Shown one piece after another: positions 36,216 to 46,752 of a stretch of 64,000 nt of DNA (the first letter of the stretch is position 1; the number at the start of each line of letters is the position of its first letter). Under the pieces are notes generated by a model, which did not search any database, was not told the DNA's origin, and saw only the letters and a list, made by a program, of their open reading frames with translations. The translations under genes were made by a program, and so were the position numbers. The DNA is from Diabrotica undecimpunctata (lineage: Eukaryota > Arthropoda > Insecta > Coleoptera > Chrysomelidae), in assembly GCF_040954645.1 (NCBI RefSeq), contig NC_092807.1, forward strand, positions 81,727,017-81,791,016, written 5' to 3'.

Positions 36216-37667
36216 ATGGATGATGTTAATAGTCCAGGGGCGTCGAGGCCCCAAATGTTATTGACATCACATAAAACTTCTTCATATTCTGCAGCGTTAA
36301 TCAATTCAACTCCAAAATTCCCATCCAAGAAACAAGCTATTTTATATAATGCTCTGGAAAACGCCAAACTTGAGGAATATCTACTTGCACTGGGAAAAAT
36401 TATAGAACCAAAATATATTATTTTTTCATCACGAATTTCAAATCACCGTATTTGTATTTACCTAGTTAGTGAAGAATTAGTAGAAACTGTCATGAATGCT
36501 GACAACGGAAGAATAACCATCAATCAACAAATAATTTATGCTCGACGCTTAATTACACCAAATGAAAGATTACTGATCTCTAATGTTTGCCCTAGTATTC
36601 CTCACACTTTCATAGAATCTGAACTTAAAAAGTTAGGCCTCAATTTATTAACTCCAATTAATTTTTTACGAATAGGTACAACAAACCCAGAATATAGACA
36701 TATACTGAGCTTTCGAAGACATACATTTATCTCTCCTTTAGAAGCTACATTAATTCCTCCCTCAATTGTCATAAACCACGAACAAACATCTTATCGTATT
36801 TTCTTAACTTTAGGAAAACAGATGTGTTACTATTGTAAACAATCTGACCATTTTGTTGCAAATTGTCTATCCTGTACAAATCAAAACTTAACAACAACAG
36901 TGCCAACTACTACTATAAATACAGTAGTTAATACTCTTCCACATGACGTCCCGACCACATCAGCATCTTCAGCGAATTCCTTTTCCTTACAATCCTCGAC
37001 TATACCTTCTTCATTAACTACACCAATATTAACTGCATCCCAAATATCACCCTCAACATCATTTCCATGTTCTCAAACTACATGCACAGATACAAATATA
37101 ACAACTACCCAGTTATCAACAACACCTAATGTTTCACAACCTCATAAATCAATCCCAAACTCTTCCTCAACACTAGCATGCCCTATCAATAGCATATCAA
37201 TAGATACCACTGATACACTTGAAATAACTAATACACCTAGTAAAGAAGTAAACACAGCTAAGCGCAGCCTTGATGAAATTTTATCCCCACCTTTACAAGA
37301 ACCTAAAGAAAATTTCACAAAACCAATACAAAAACTTAAAAAATCCAAAACTATTGATAATTCTGAGACTATTGCTAACAGTATGGAACCCGTAAAAGAT
37401 TTTATTACTAATAAACTTATAACACCGATATTAAATTTTGAACAACTAACTGATTTTTTTGAAAATGCTTTAGGATCTCCAGATAAATTGAGTCTATCTA
37501 AAACTTATAGAGAAGACACATTAGGCTTACTTAATCTGTTAAAAGAGATCTATCCTCACATTATATCAAAAAAAATGAAAGCGCGATGTACTAAAATAAT
37601 TAATTCAATTACTCGACAACTAAAACCTCAGCTCGATAGCGACTCCTCCATAGAACCTTCTACATAA
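36216..37667 (+). CDS. I-clade LINE ORF1, RNA-binding gag-like protein
   Basis: An intact 483-codon ORF starting MDDVNSPGASRPQ. ORF1 proteins of I-clade LINEs coat the element RNA and carry it to the target. A CCHC zinc knuckle, CYYCKQSDHFVANC, lies at about residues 203-216. Before it is an RNA-recognition-like fold region. After it comes a long Ser/Thr/Pro-rich stretch (about residues 225-340), then a basic and helical C-terminus. Only one zinc knuckle is seen, where some relatives have two or three. ORF2 begins about 30 bases after its stop in another frame. Confidence 0.85.
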   Translation: MDDVNSPGASRPQMLLTSHKTSSYSAALINSTPKFPSKKQAILYNALENAKLEEYLLALGKIIEPKYIIFSSRISNHRICIYLVSEELVETVMNADNGRITINQQIIYARRLITPNERLLISNVCPSIPHTFIESELKKLGLNLLTPINFLRIGTTNPEYRHILSFRRHTFISPLEATLIPPSIVINHEQTSYRIFLTLGKQMCYYCKQSDHFVANCLSCTNQNLTTTVPTTTINTVVNTLPHDVPTTSASSANSFSLQSSTIPSSLTTPILTASQISPSTSFPCSQTTCTDTNITTTQLSTTPNVSQPHKSIPNSSSTLACPINSISIDTTDTLEITNTPSKEVNTAKRSLDEILSPPLQEPKENFTKPIQKLKKSKTIDNSETIANSMEPVKDFITNKLITPILNFEQLTDFFENALGSPDKLSLSKTYREDTLGLLNLLKEIYPHIISKKMKARCTKIINSITRQLKPQLDSDSSIEPST

Positions 37668-37686
37668 GCTCACGTTCAAGTCTATT

Positions 37687-40600
37687 TTACAGTGGAATTT
37701 GAACGGTTATTATACCCGTTTAGAAATGTTACAATTAATAATTTCTCAAAATTCACCTTCTATAATTTGTCTACAAGAAACTCATTTTAAAAATAACAAA
37801 ATTCATAATTTGAGAAATTATACAAGCGTATCTAAAATTAGGCAAAATCAAGAACATGCCAGTGGTGGAGTTTCAATTTTTATCGAGAATTCCTATGAAT
37901 ATTGCAGTATTCCTCTAATAACAAATCTAGAGGCTGTAGCGGTAAGCTTAGTAGGTCCACTAAAAGTTAACATCTGCAGTCTTTACATCGCACCTAATTC
38001 TGATCCAAGTATAGCAGATATTTCTAATCTTTTATGTCAGATTCCTACACCTCGAATTATACTGGGAGATTTTAATGCACATAATTCATTATGGGGCTTA
38101 AAAAAATTGACAAAAATGGGAAGAAAAATAGAAAATATCCTAAATAATCTCAATTTAAATCTACTTAATGACGGCAGGAATACTCGATATAATGCTGCAA
38201 CAGGAGAGTTTTCAGCAATTGATTTGTCAATTTGTGAACCAAACTTGCAACCTAGTTTATCATGGGACACTTTACCTGATCTATATGGAAGTGATCACTT
38301 TCCCATCTTAGTTAACAATCTGTTGTACCATAAGCACAATACACACATCACCAGGTGGTCCTTAAATAAAGCCAACTGGACACTGTTCTCAACATTGATT
38401 TCTTCATCAGCTATGAATCTTAGAGAAATGTTAGACTCAGAACAAGATATTAACGAGAAAACATTATTTTTCAATAAAGTCATCATTGATGCAGCGAATA
38501 AATCCATTGGAAAAACAGCTTTTCATCCAAAACATTCACCTGTACCGTGGTGGAACGATGCGTGCAAACAGGCAATAAGGGAATCTAAATCGGCTTTTAA
38601 TAGATATAAACGATATAAAACTACTGAAAATCATTTAGTATTTAAAAGAATAAGAGCTAAATGTAGATTTATTATTAAAAAAAGCAAGCAAGAGTCATGG
38701 CAAAAGTTTGTTTCAGAAATCAATAGATCTACTCCAATTGGTCAAATCTGGAACATGATTAGAAGTATATCTGGAAAAAATTCACAACACTCTATAAAGT
38801 ACTTAATAAAAGACAATCAGACATTTACGACCGAATGCAATATATCTGAAATAATGGCAAATCAATATTGTACCGCTTCTAGTGATGAAAACTATTCAGT
38901 AGAATTCTTAAATAAGAAACGATTTGAAGAAAATAAAGGAATACCAATAATCAATGACACTTCACCAATAAACAATCCTATAAGCTTGACTGAACTTATT
39001 GAAACTCTTAACTCCGTTAGAAATACTAGTCCAGGACCAGATAATATACCTGTGCTTTTTCTACAGAACCTACCACTAGTAGGCCAAGAACTATTATTGC
39101 AACTATTCAATTTTATATGGATGAATAAGGTATTCCCACACATATGGCACTCGTCATATGTGTGTCATCATAGTTCCAATACACAAACCAGGTAAACCTA
39201 AATTTGAAGCAGAATCCTATAGACCAATCTCTCTCACGAATGCAATGTGTAAGTTGCTAGAAAAGATCATTGCCAATCGACTCATGTGGTATATTGAACA
39301 TAAACATCTTATTATACCCGAACAAAGTGGATTTATAAAAAATAGATCAACATTAGATAACTTAATATCATTAGAATCAGAAATTCATGAAGCATTTATA
39401 TGTAATCAAGAATGTTTAGCCATATTCTTTGATGTAAAAAAGGCTTTTGATACAGTATGGCGCTACGATATTTTAACCACACTCCACAATTGGAAGATTC
39501 ACGGTAACATGTTTGCTTTTATTTCAAACTTTCTACGGCAACGATATTTCCAAGTTCGAATCAATAACCATTTGTCTGAATCTAAATTACAGAAAAATGG
39601 AATTCCACAGGGCTCGAATCTAAGCGTAGCACTATTTTTAATTGCTATTAACAATGTTGTGTCGGACTGCAATCGCACAATTAAAACTTTTTTGTATGCT
39701 GATGATCTGGTAATTCTAGCAAGAAATAAAAACATATTATCGGCTCATAATCGTATTTCTGCAGCTCTTAAGTCGATAGAATCGTGGTCTAACAATATTG
39801 GGCTCCAGTTTTCCAACACTAAAACAAAAGCTATACATTTTTCACGAAAATCAAATACACAAAAGCTCCCAAATCTATTTTTAAACAATTCTCCTATAGA
39901 ATATACAAAAGAAATTAAATTCCTAGGGATGCAACTGGACTCAAAATTAAGTTGGACAAGTCATATACACTCGCTAAGAGTATCGTGCCAAGCTGGACTA
40001 AACATTATGAAATCTGTATCACATAAAAATTGGGGAGCAGATTTTCCAACTCTAATAAATTTATATAGAGCTTTAATTAGATCAAAACTGGACTACGGAT
40101 GTGTTGTGTATAACACCGCAAACCAAGCATTGCTTAAAACTTTGGATACTCTTCAGAGTTCAGCCGTTAGACTTGCTCTAGGAGCATATTGCACCAGTCC
40201 TGTGGATAGTCTACTCTGTGAAGCTGGAGAGCCACCCTTAAACCTAAGAAGAAAATACTTAACTCTATCGTATGTCTCGAGTATAAAATCTAACCCAAAA
40301 AATCCAGCTCTTCATCATGCTGTTGCTAACAGGTTCCAGGAGGTCTATCGAAAAAGAAATAGGGGTCCTGTACCTTTCTATGAACGAGCTAATAGATACT
40401 TATTCGATTTTAATATTGAACTACCACCCATTTATCCTATCTGTGAAATAAATTTATGTTTTCCTTGGGTTGTTCCCTCTCCGCTTTGTAACCTTAAACT
40501 TACAGCATATAACAAAAATAACGTGATACCAATTTTTTTTAAAACTCACTTTCTCCATGTTCTCACACAGTACAAAAATTTCCATTTTATATACACGGAC

Positions 40601-41386
40601 GCATCTAAGACCATAAATGGAGTAGGAGCATGCTTTGTGACATCCCATGAACATTCCATCTATAAATTGTCTCCTAAGACAAGTATTTTCACAGCAGAAC
40701 TATTTGCCATCAATAAGGCCCTAACCTATATTCTAGAAAAAAAACTTCAAAAATCTCTTATAATATCTGATTCACTTAGTTGTCTGACATCAATTTCTCA
40801 GATATATCCCTCTCATCCAACATTGCAGCAGATTAAGTTAATTTTATACCGTATATACCAAAACAATTTGACAGTAGAGTTCCTCTGGGTACCGTCATAC
40901 GTTGGAATAGATGGTAACGAAAAGGCAGATAGTCTAGCTAGGTCCGCAGTAACCAATACAGCAGCATTAGTGGAAAATCTAACGGTGCATTTGGATTTAA
41001 AACCTTACTTAAAATCAAAATTGCACGATGTTTGGCAAAACCAATGAAATAGAAGCACCACTAAATTGATAGAAATAAAATCTTCCATCCTTCCATGGAA
41101 CTTCTGGCCTTCAAAGCGACAACATCAAGTCCTAATAACACGTCTTAAATTAGGACACACTTCTACAACACATGAATACTTGTTGAAGAAAGAAGAGGAA
41201 CCAGTGTGTTTTGTTTGTGAATGTAAAGTGACAGTGAAGCACATTTTGATTGAGTGTCCAATATACTCAGTGGAAAGACTATATTATCACTTTCCAAAAA
41301 CATTAAAAGAACTTTTAGGAGAATCTAAATACGTAGCTGACTTGATAGAATTCTTGAAAACTATAAACCTTTTCAATAAAATTTAA
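37687..41386 (+). pseudogene. I-clade LINE ORF2: endonuclease, reverse transcriptase, RNase H
   Basis: The polyprotein starts near LQWNLNGYYTRLEML without an in-frame ATG upstream. Endonuclease: IICLQETHF, ILGDFNAHNSLWG, GSDHFPIL. A frameshift near 39160 follows WHSSYV. Reverse transcriptase: YRPISLTNAMCKLLEKI, QSGFIKNRSTLDNL, GIPQGSNLS, FLYADDLVIL (Asp pair at about 39700). RNase H: IYTDASKTINGVG, TAELFAINKAL, ISDSLSCL, GNEKADSLA, with the usual His of WVPSHVG replaced by Tyr (VPSYVG). A TGA at 41045-41047, probably from a Trp codon, precedes a C-terminal zinc region (CFVCECKVTVKHILIEC). Only two lesions break 1,230 codons, so it decayed recently; one or both could be assembly errors. Confidence 0.9.
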
Positions 41387-41540
41387 TACAATACATTAAT
41401 AATTAAAATATATATTGTATACATTATTATGTAATTGATATTTTGTATATGCCTATTTATGTCTTTATCACTTTTGTATTTTTCTTCTGCTAATAACAAT
41501 AAGTGGTTGAAGCAAAATAAAAAAAAAAAAATCCCATTCC

Positions 41541-41700
41541 AAATACGATAGAGCAGCTTCGGCTTGCTGCACAGGATGAATGGAATGCAATTTCCCAAGT
41601 ATATGTCAAAAATGTACTTGCAAGCATGCTGAGAAAGATGCAAGTAGTAATAAGAGCTAGAGGGGAATACTCGTTACTGATCATGCACTTCTTTCAGTTT
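41541..41700 (+). pseudogene. Tc1-like transposase, C-terminal end
   Basis: Continues the frame after the LINE: NPIPNTIEQLRLAAQDEW, NAISQVYVKNVLASMLRK, ending RARGEYSLLIM, the usual Tc1 C-terminus ('.L.A....W..I....I..L..SM..R...V'). It joins the main part through the duplicated AAATCCCATTCC. Confidence 0.85.
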
Positions 41701-41937
41701 AAACCAGTTGTTTAAGCAATTTAAATTAGCATTAAAGTTTAGAGTAAATTAACCTTATTTACATAATATTAGACATTTATTTTTTCACAATTTTCTCAGC
41801 ATAAAAACTTAAAATTGTTCATTAAATATTGTTAAAATAAACTCTATTTTACAATAAACGACTTGCTCGACCAGAATTTATTTTGAAAAACAAAAATTTG
41901 AAAATTCCAAAATATTCGATATTTTTGTCCGTGAGTG

Positions 41938-42067
41938 TAATTATAATAGTACGATCCAGTGTTGTAAATTTTTTTTATACGACAATTGATCCCATCGATA
42001 GAGTCTATGCAGTTCGGAAGATCTCATAATTCATAATAACGTTGTGCTGATAACTTCCAAACAGTCT
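41938..42067 (-). pseudogene. Harbinger transposase, central exon start
   Basis: The minus strand reads ETVWKLSAQRYYEL*DLPNCIDSIDG, which is the first-Asp block of the transposase (normally '.W.FPNCIGAIDGKH'), then NTGSYYYNY up to the TA where Tc1 inserted. An acceptor-like CCAACAG precedes it at 42068-42073. One stop is present. Upstream exons were not found. Confidence 0.75.
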
Positions 42068-42089
42068 CTGTTGGAACAGACATTTTCAG

Positions 42090-42615
42090 TTTCCCAATGT
42101 AAAGAAAAGTGGAAGAAATTTCGAACGTCACTGGCGAGGAGCATGGAGAAGTGGAGCCAAGAATATTAAGGATTATTATTTAAAAGATGCTATGCAGTTC
42201 GTTACGCCCTTTATGAAGTCAAAACCGCAACAAGGAAATTTACCTAGAGAAACAGAAACAGAGTCCATTTTGAATGAAAGTAGCGACAGTCAATCTGAAG
42301 CAGAGGCGAATAATGTTGATCACTATGAATAGACTCTGCAGATTTTGTTTCAAAGTCTCAAGAGGAAGAAACAAGTATCATACTGTTGAAAATTCTCAAA
42401 GGAAAATGCAATCAACTCAAGCGCAATATTGGAATGATGTAGGCAGTAGACCTCAGAAACGGCGACAAGGGTCTACAGCTGCTTTTAATGAAACTGTCAA
42501 ATGTTTTATAGAGTATGTTAAAAAAAAGTCAATGCCTTGAGCGCTGGAGAAATCTAACCCAGATCTAGAATTTTTAAAAAGTTTGCTTCCGGATTTAGCT
42601 AAACCATTGATTATA
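42090..42615 (+). pseudogene. Harbinger MADF-BESS protein, exon 2
   Basis: After an acceptor CATTTTCAG the frame reads SQCKEKWKKFRTSLAR, then after a frameshift WRSGAKNIKDYYLKDAMQFV and MKSKPQQGNLPRE, completing the MADF domain. An acidic linker follows (SSDSQSEAEANNVDHYE). It ends with a BESS motif (SNPDLEFLKSLLPDL) near 42555-42600. Several frameshifts and one stop (KKKSMP*ALEK) are present. MADF-BESS proteins bind DNA and assist Harbinger transposase nuclear import and end recognition; here the gene is dead. Confidence 0.7.
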
Positions 42616-42833
42616 AACCACACCCTAGATAGCTCACCTCGTGGTAACCGAAAGACGTATCAACAACTAGATGGCGCCATTCGAAAACCGTATCGAGATT
42701 TCTCATTCTCTCTCTGACTTGCGAGGAGATAGGAGTAGTGTCAGGGCCGAACTTACCCTATAGGTGTATTATCTGTGATTGGTGTTGTGAGAAGTTATAG
42801 CGGAATTTTATCAAAAAAAGGATTTTAAATAAA
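42616..42833. other. 5' region of the P-like element
   Basis: A comparatively GC-rich stretch leading to the THAP start codon. It probably includes the P-like element's left end and promoter, but no inverted partner of the left end was found on the right. Confidence 0.35.
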
Positions 42834-43126
42834 ATGGCCTCTGTAACGCATAAGTGTGTTTACGCGGGATGCTTTGAAAGAAACGATGGAACAAATAATA
42901 ATATATCTTTCTTTAAATTTCCCCTGAAAGACGTAGAGCGCACAAAAATTTGGCAAAGAAATTGCGGGAATATTGATATTTTATTGATGGATATCAGTGA
43001 CCTGAAACAGAGGGTAATTTGCCAGCATCATTTTGCAGTGGAACATATTTACCAAAGTGGCCAAAGAAAATTATTAAGGAAAAATGCAGTTCCTCTAATA
43101 TTTATACAGTTAGCAACTGATTTAGG
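42834..43126 (+). pseudogene. P-element-like transposase, THAP-domain exon
   Basis: Starts MASVTHKCVYAGCFERND, a THAP zinc finger (C2CH): CVYAGC, FFKFPLKD, IWQRNCGN, VICQHHF. THAP domains bind P-element ends. It is followed by a good donor TTAG/GTGAGT at about 43126. The frame itself is undamaged, but the protein cannot be completed because the following exons are missing or broken (see 43317-44829). Confidence 0.8.
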
Positions 43127-43316
43127 TGAGTACTTAACTTTGGAAATATTTTTATGTTTGCCTAATGCGCTTTGTCAATGAGAATAATACTGTTAAAATA
43201 TATTTTATATAAAATCAGTTGATATTGAGTGATTTATATATTTTTTATACAATTAAATCAAAAGAGATTTTTTTAATATGAATGCGTTGTTAGTATCATC
43301 ATCATCATCATCATCA

Positions 43317-44829
43317 TTGGGTATATACCAAAAGTATTAGTGTGTGATCAAGCATCTAATAATAGAGCTTTATTTAAGCTGTTAGGCGCATGTAAGGATC
43401 AGCCTGCAATAGAAATAGGAAATCAGAGGATTTTCACTGTATTTGATACACCCCACTTATTAAAAAGTCTAAGAAATACTTTTCTTAACAAAAAGTTGAC
43501 GTTTTTTGCCGATTCTAAACAAATATCGTGGCAAGATATTGAATACACATACAATATCGATAGAACCAATGTGAGAGCACGATGCATGGTGAAAATAACA
43601 GACGTTCATATAAACCCTAATAATTTTCAGAAAATGCGTGTAAAATTAGCAGCACAAATTTTTTCCAACTCAGTTGCCTCAGCAATATGAAAAGCTATAG
43701 CTGTAGGGCAGTTACACAACAAAACGGCTCCTCATACTGCTGAATTTTTGAAAATTATAAATAATATTTTTGATGCTCTTAACAGCAAATATTGTAGTGA
43801 TAGTAATCCAAACAGAAAGCCAATGTCAACTTTAAGCCAGTCAACTCAAAACTTAAAAGCAGGTTTAGAATATTTTAAAAAAATTAAAGTTTTTGAAAAT
43901 CAGAAAGAGAGAAATAATATTCACTGTCTACACGGCTTTCAGTGGACAATTTTGTCAGTTTTATGTTTGTGGGAAGAACTTCAAAAATATAATGTGTCAT
44001 ATCTTTTAACATCTTTTCTAAACCAAGATCCTCTAGAAAATTTTTTCTCGATTGTCCGCAATAGGGGTGGTTACAATCCAACACCTAGTGTTAGTCAGTT
44101 AAGAATTGCCATTAAGCATAACACAAATATTAAACTAAAAATTGCTTTAGACAATGGAAATTGTGAAATAGCACAAACTGATAATTTAGATTTAACCCAC
44201 GAAGTAACCAGCGTCGAAATGTCTGACAAGTCCATTGAAACCCAAACAGTTCATATAGAAAAATCTTTAAACAAGCAAAAGGAAAATAATGACAACCAAA
44301 TTTTAAGCACGGCAAATTCCAGCAAATCTAGCATAACAAATTTAGAAACGTGTGCTGTTACATATGTCGCTGGTTATATTTACTATAAGATTATAAAGAA
44401 CTTGAGTTGTATTAAATGCCAGGAAGATTTGCTAAAAGACAATAAAATTCTATTACAGAAACACGAACTAATGTTACTTTTCAGAGATTATGGCGCAAAC
44501 GAAGAAATAAAGTTTCTTCAGGGCCATCAGATTTGTTTGTTACTATTACTACAATATTGTTAGAAAAGTTTGACGAGGCTTTTGATTTATTTAAAGTAGA
44601 TAATACAGTTTTTGAAAAAATTGAAACCTATGTGACTAAGCATATTTTATTAACTACTAATTGGCTTGAAAGCTGTGAAGACCATAAAAGGAAAATTATA
44701 AAATTCTTGGTAAAAATCAAACTTTTAAAAACTTGTCAGTGGTATAACGTTAATGAAAGTAAACAAAAAACTAAATGGGAAAAGATTCACAGAAAATTAC
44801 TTATTTTCGATAAAAGTAAAGGTAAATAA
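43317..44829 (+). pseudogene. P-element-like transposase, catalytic and C-terminal part
   Basis: Reads IPKVLVCDQASNNRALFKLL with a catalytic Asp, FDTPHLLKSLRNTF, then the P-element C-terminal region: LHGFQWTILSVLC, FLNQDPLENFFSIVRNRGGY (the conserved QD.LE..F..IR..GG.), LETCAVTYVAGYI and CIKCQEDL. One TGA lies at 43688 and a frameshift near 44523, after which LFVTITTILLEKFDEAFDLF continues to 44829. The region between the THAP exon and 43317 lacks the expected leucine-zipper and first-Asp sequence, so it is internally deleted. A (TCA)n tract at 43297-43316 marks the break. Confidence 0.85.
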
Positions 44830-44834
44830 ACTTC

Positions 44835-46006
44835 AAAATGTAAAAATTTGACAAATAAACATAAAAAAATTCAACAGACTAACAGCCACAAAAGTAAACA
44901 AACCAGAAACGTCACAAATTGTACTTAAAATAAATATGAAAACGTCTTTTTTCTAACTATATCTTTGATACATGTAAATCTAAACTATATCAATGTACTG
45001 AGTCTAGGGCGTTCATAAAAATAACATGTGTTTTTACTTAATTATAGCTGATTTTTTTTAGTTTTATGCGTGGAACTGAATGATGCTAGATCAAAAGTAT
45101 GTGTTTTATCTACAATAAGATATTAACAAGATATAATATAAGATATTAACAAGTATTTTATAATATCAGTATATCTTAAAACCTTGGAATCATATGGAAA
45201 ACTTTTTTATTCAGTTTAGGGCAAAATGTATTATTGATAAAAACTTGCATGTCCTAAAACTCAAAATGAAAGAATTAGATGTCAAATATTATGAGTCGTA
45301 TACCAAGTTTGTTAAAGAATATTAATTCTTCTCAAGAGTAATATACCTTTATTTTTATAGCACTTTCATATAAATATGAACGTGGTTTTTAATTGTTCTC
45401 GACTTTTAATAATAAATTGTTTCGATATTGTCAATAATGAAAGTACTTCTTGAAAACAAGAAATAATAAATATTTTTTTTCCTAAAATTTTATTTTACAA
45501 TCTTAGTTTGAAAAGAATTGACCTTCAAATATATTTATTTACTTTGTTTTGAAATATGAACTAATTAGTGATGCTTTAAACTTTCTAATCCTGTCCGTTT
45601 ATCAGCTTTTACCTATTGTTCCTAGGCACATGGCCCTCAACTATTTATATGTTGGAAATTCCCTGTCATTTAATCAAGATAAGCACTTGCATTATTTATT
45701 TTTAACGTTGGTATTTTGTGGTATTTTGTCAAAGTTAAAATTGCATTTGGTACTCAATACTACTTGCTTTTAAAACCTCGATGACGTAATTCCAGATAGT
45801 CCTCAGAAAATTTTTAAATGTAAAAAGTATTCGATCGAACAGTAAATCATATTTATTTTAGTTCACCTCTATACAATTTCTTATTTTGTACAGAATATAA
45901 TTGACTTCTATATTGCCATTTCTAGATAAATTGTCAATTTTTTATAGTACAATGTTACTATCAGAACAAAATTTATATCCTCTTCTTCTTGTCGAAGTTC
46001 CTTCTC
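44835..46006. other. No recognisable gene
   Basis: AT-rich DNA. The plus-strand frame at 45549-45773 has no signature. The right end of the P-like element should lie here but was not found. Confidence 0.5.
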
Positions 46007-46262
46007 CTATCGAAGGTTGGCCATCACCACAGCTATCCGTACTTTATTGGCGGCTGCTCTGAAAAGATCTATTGAGCTGCAACTATATCACTCTCTTAAG
46101 CTTTTCAGCCAGGAAATTCTTCTTCTACCTATGGATCTTAATTTTACCTTGTATTATGAGCCTAATATCTCATATTTCGCACCTTCGGTAATGTGACCTA
46201 AATATTCCAGCTTTCTTGTGTTGATGTTCTTTATCACCTCGCAATCCTTTTGTAACATTGTA
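46007..46262 (-). pseudogene. LINE reverse transcriptase C-terminal tail
   Basis: The minus strand reads VTMLQKDCEVIKNINTRKLE, YLGHITEGAKYEIL, then after a stop GRRRISWLKSLRE*YSCSS and LFRAAANKVRIAV, ending in a stop after ANLR. Same family as 7127-7309 (endonuclease/reverse transcriptase LINE tail 'RRRISWLKNLREW'). Two in-frame stops make it a dead fragment. Confidence 0.8.
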
Positions 46263-46499
46263 ACCTTCTTAACACTTTTGCATTTGTAACTCGTTAGATC
46301 CGTTAAATCTCGTTAAATCGTGAATAGACTAAATCTGGAAATAAATTCTGTACATTAGCTTGAAATATTTTAATTTGCATCAATTCTCGAAATTAATTTG
46401 TTTGAAAAGTTACAAAAAAGTAATTTACATGAGATGTAATTTGTCACTGCTAATTGTATTATGTATTTTATATTTTGTTATTTTTTTTTGTAGTGTATT

Positions 46500-46599
46500 N
46501 NNNNNNNNNNNNNNNNNNNNNNNNNNNNNNNNNNNNNNNNNNNNNNNNNNNNNNNNNNNNNNNNNNNNNNNNNNNNNNNNNNNNNNNNNNNNNNNNNNN
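46500..46599. other. Assembly gap of exactly 100 N
   Basis: A block of 100 N, the conventional placeholder for a gap of unknown size. The sequences on its two sides need not be adjacent in the genome. Confidence 0.99.
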
Positions 46600-46752
46600 T
46601 AGCTTCTAATGGTAATAGTGGGTTAGGGACAATTAAAACCTAGTTAATGTTTAAAATTTGCCAATGTTTTTACTTTATTTTAAGTCTTTATCAAGGCTAT
46701 ACATGGCACATACCTATAATGGTACATAAAATGATAAATTGTGATTTATATA

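Larger units (their letters stand above)
35983..41528 (+). mobile_element. Full-length I-clade LINE with 12-bp target duplication
   Basis: AAATCCCATTCC occurs at 35971-35982 and again at 41529-41540, directly after a run of 13 A residues that ends the element. It contains a 5' leader, ORF1 (36216-37667), ORF2 (37699-41386) and a 3' untranslated region. At 5.5 kb it is complete. ORF1 is open; ORF2 has one frameshift and one stop. This is the youngest-looking retroelement of the window. Confidence 0.92.
34264..41937 (+). mobile_element. Complete Tc1-like element carrying a MITE and a LINE
   Basis: Inverted ends start CACTCATGGACAAGAATATC (34264) and CACTCACGGACAAAAATATC (complement at 41937), flanked by the duplicated TA at 34262-34263 and 41938-41939. 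About 1.56 kb remains after subtracting the MITE (34374-34926) and LINE (35983-41528), the usual Tc1 size. The transposase is on the plus strand and is dead. It sits inside a Harbinger transposase reading frame. Confidence 0.9.
33408..42615. mobile_element. PIF/Harbinger element, interrupted by a nested Tc1
   Basis: Two Harbinger-type genes are present: a MADF-BESS protein on the plus strand (exon 1 at 33408-33555, exon 2 at 42090-42615) and a DDE transposase on the minus strand between these exons. The Tc1 at 34264-41937 entered the transposase reading frame at a TA and duplicated it. Removing the Tc1 restores GSYYYNYKSCFSVVL without a frame change, which proves the order of events. Without insertions the span is about 1.5 kb, so the transposase N-terminus seems deleted. 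Terminal repeats were not found. Confidence 0.75.

Noticed and set aside
43297..43316. (TCA)n tract as the tail of a separate minus-strand RTE LINE
   Set aside because: RTE elements can end in such tails, but no LINE sequence adjoins it, so it is treated as a mark of the deletion in the P-like element.
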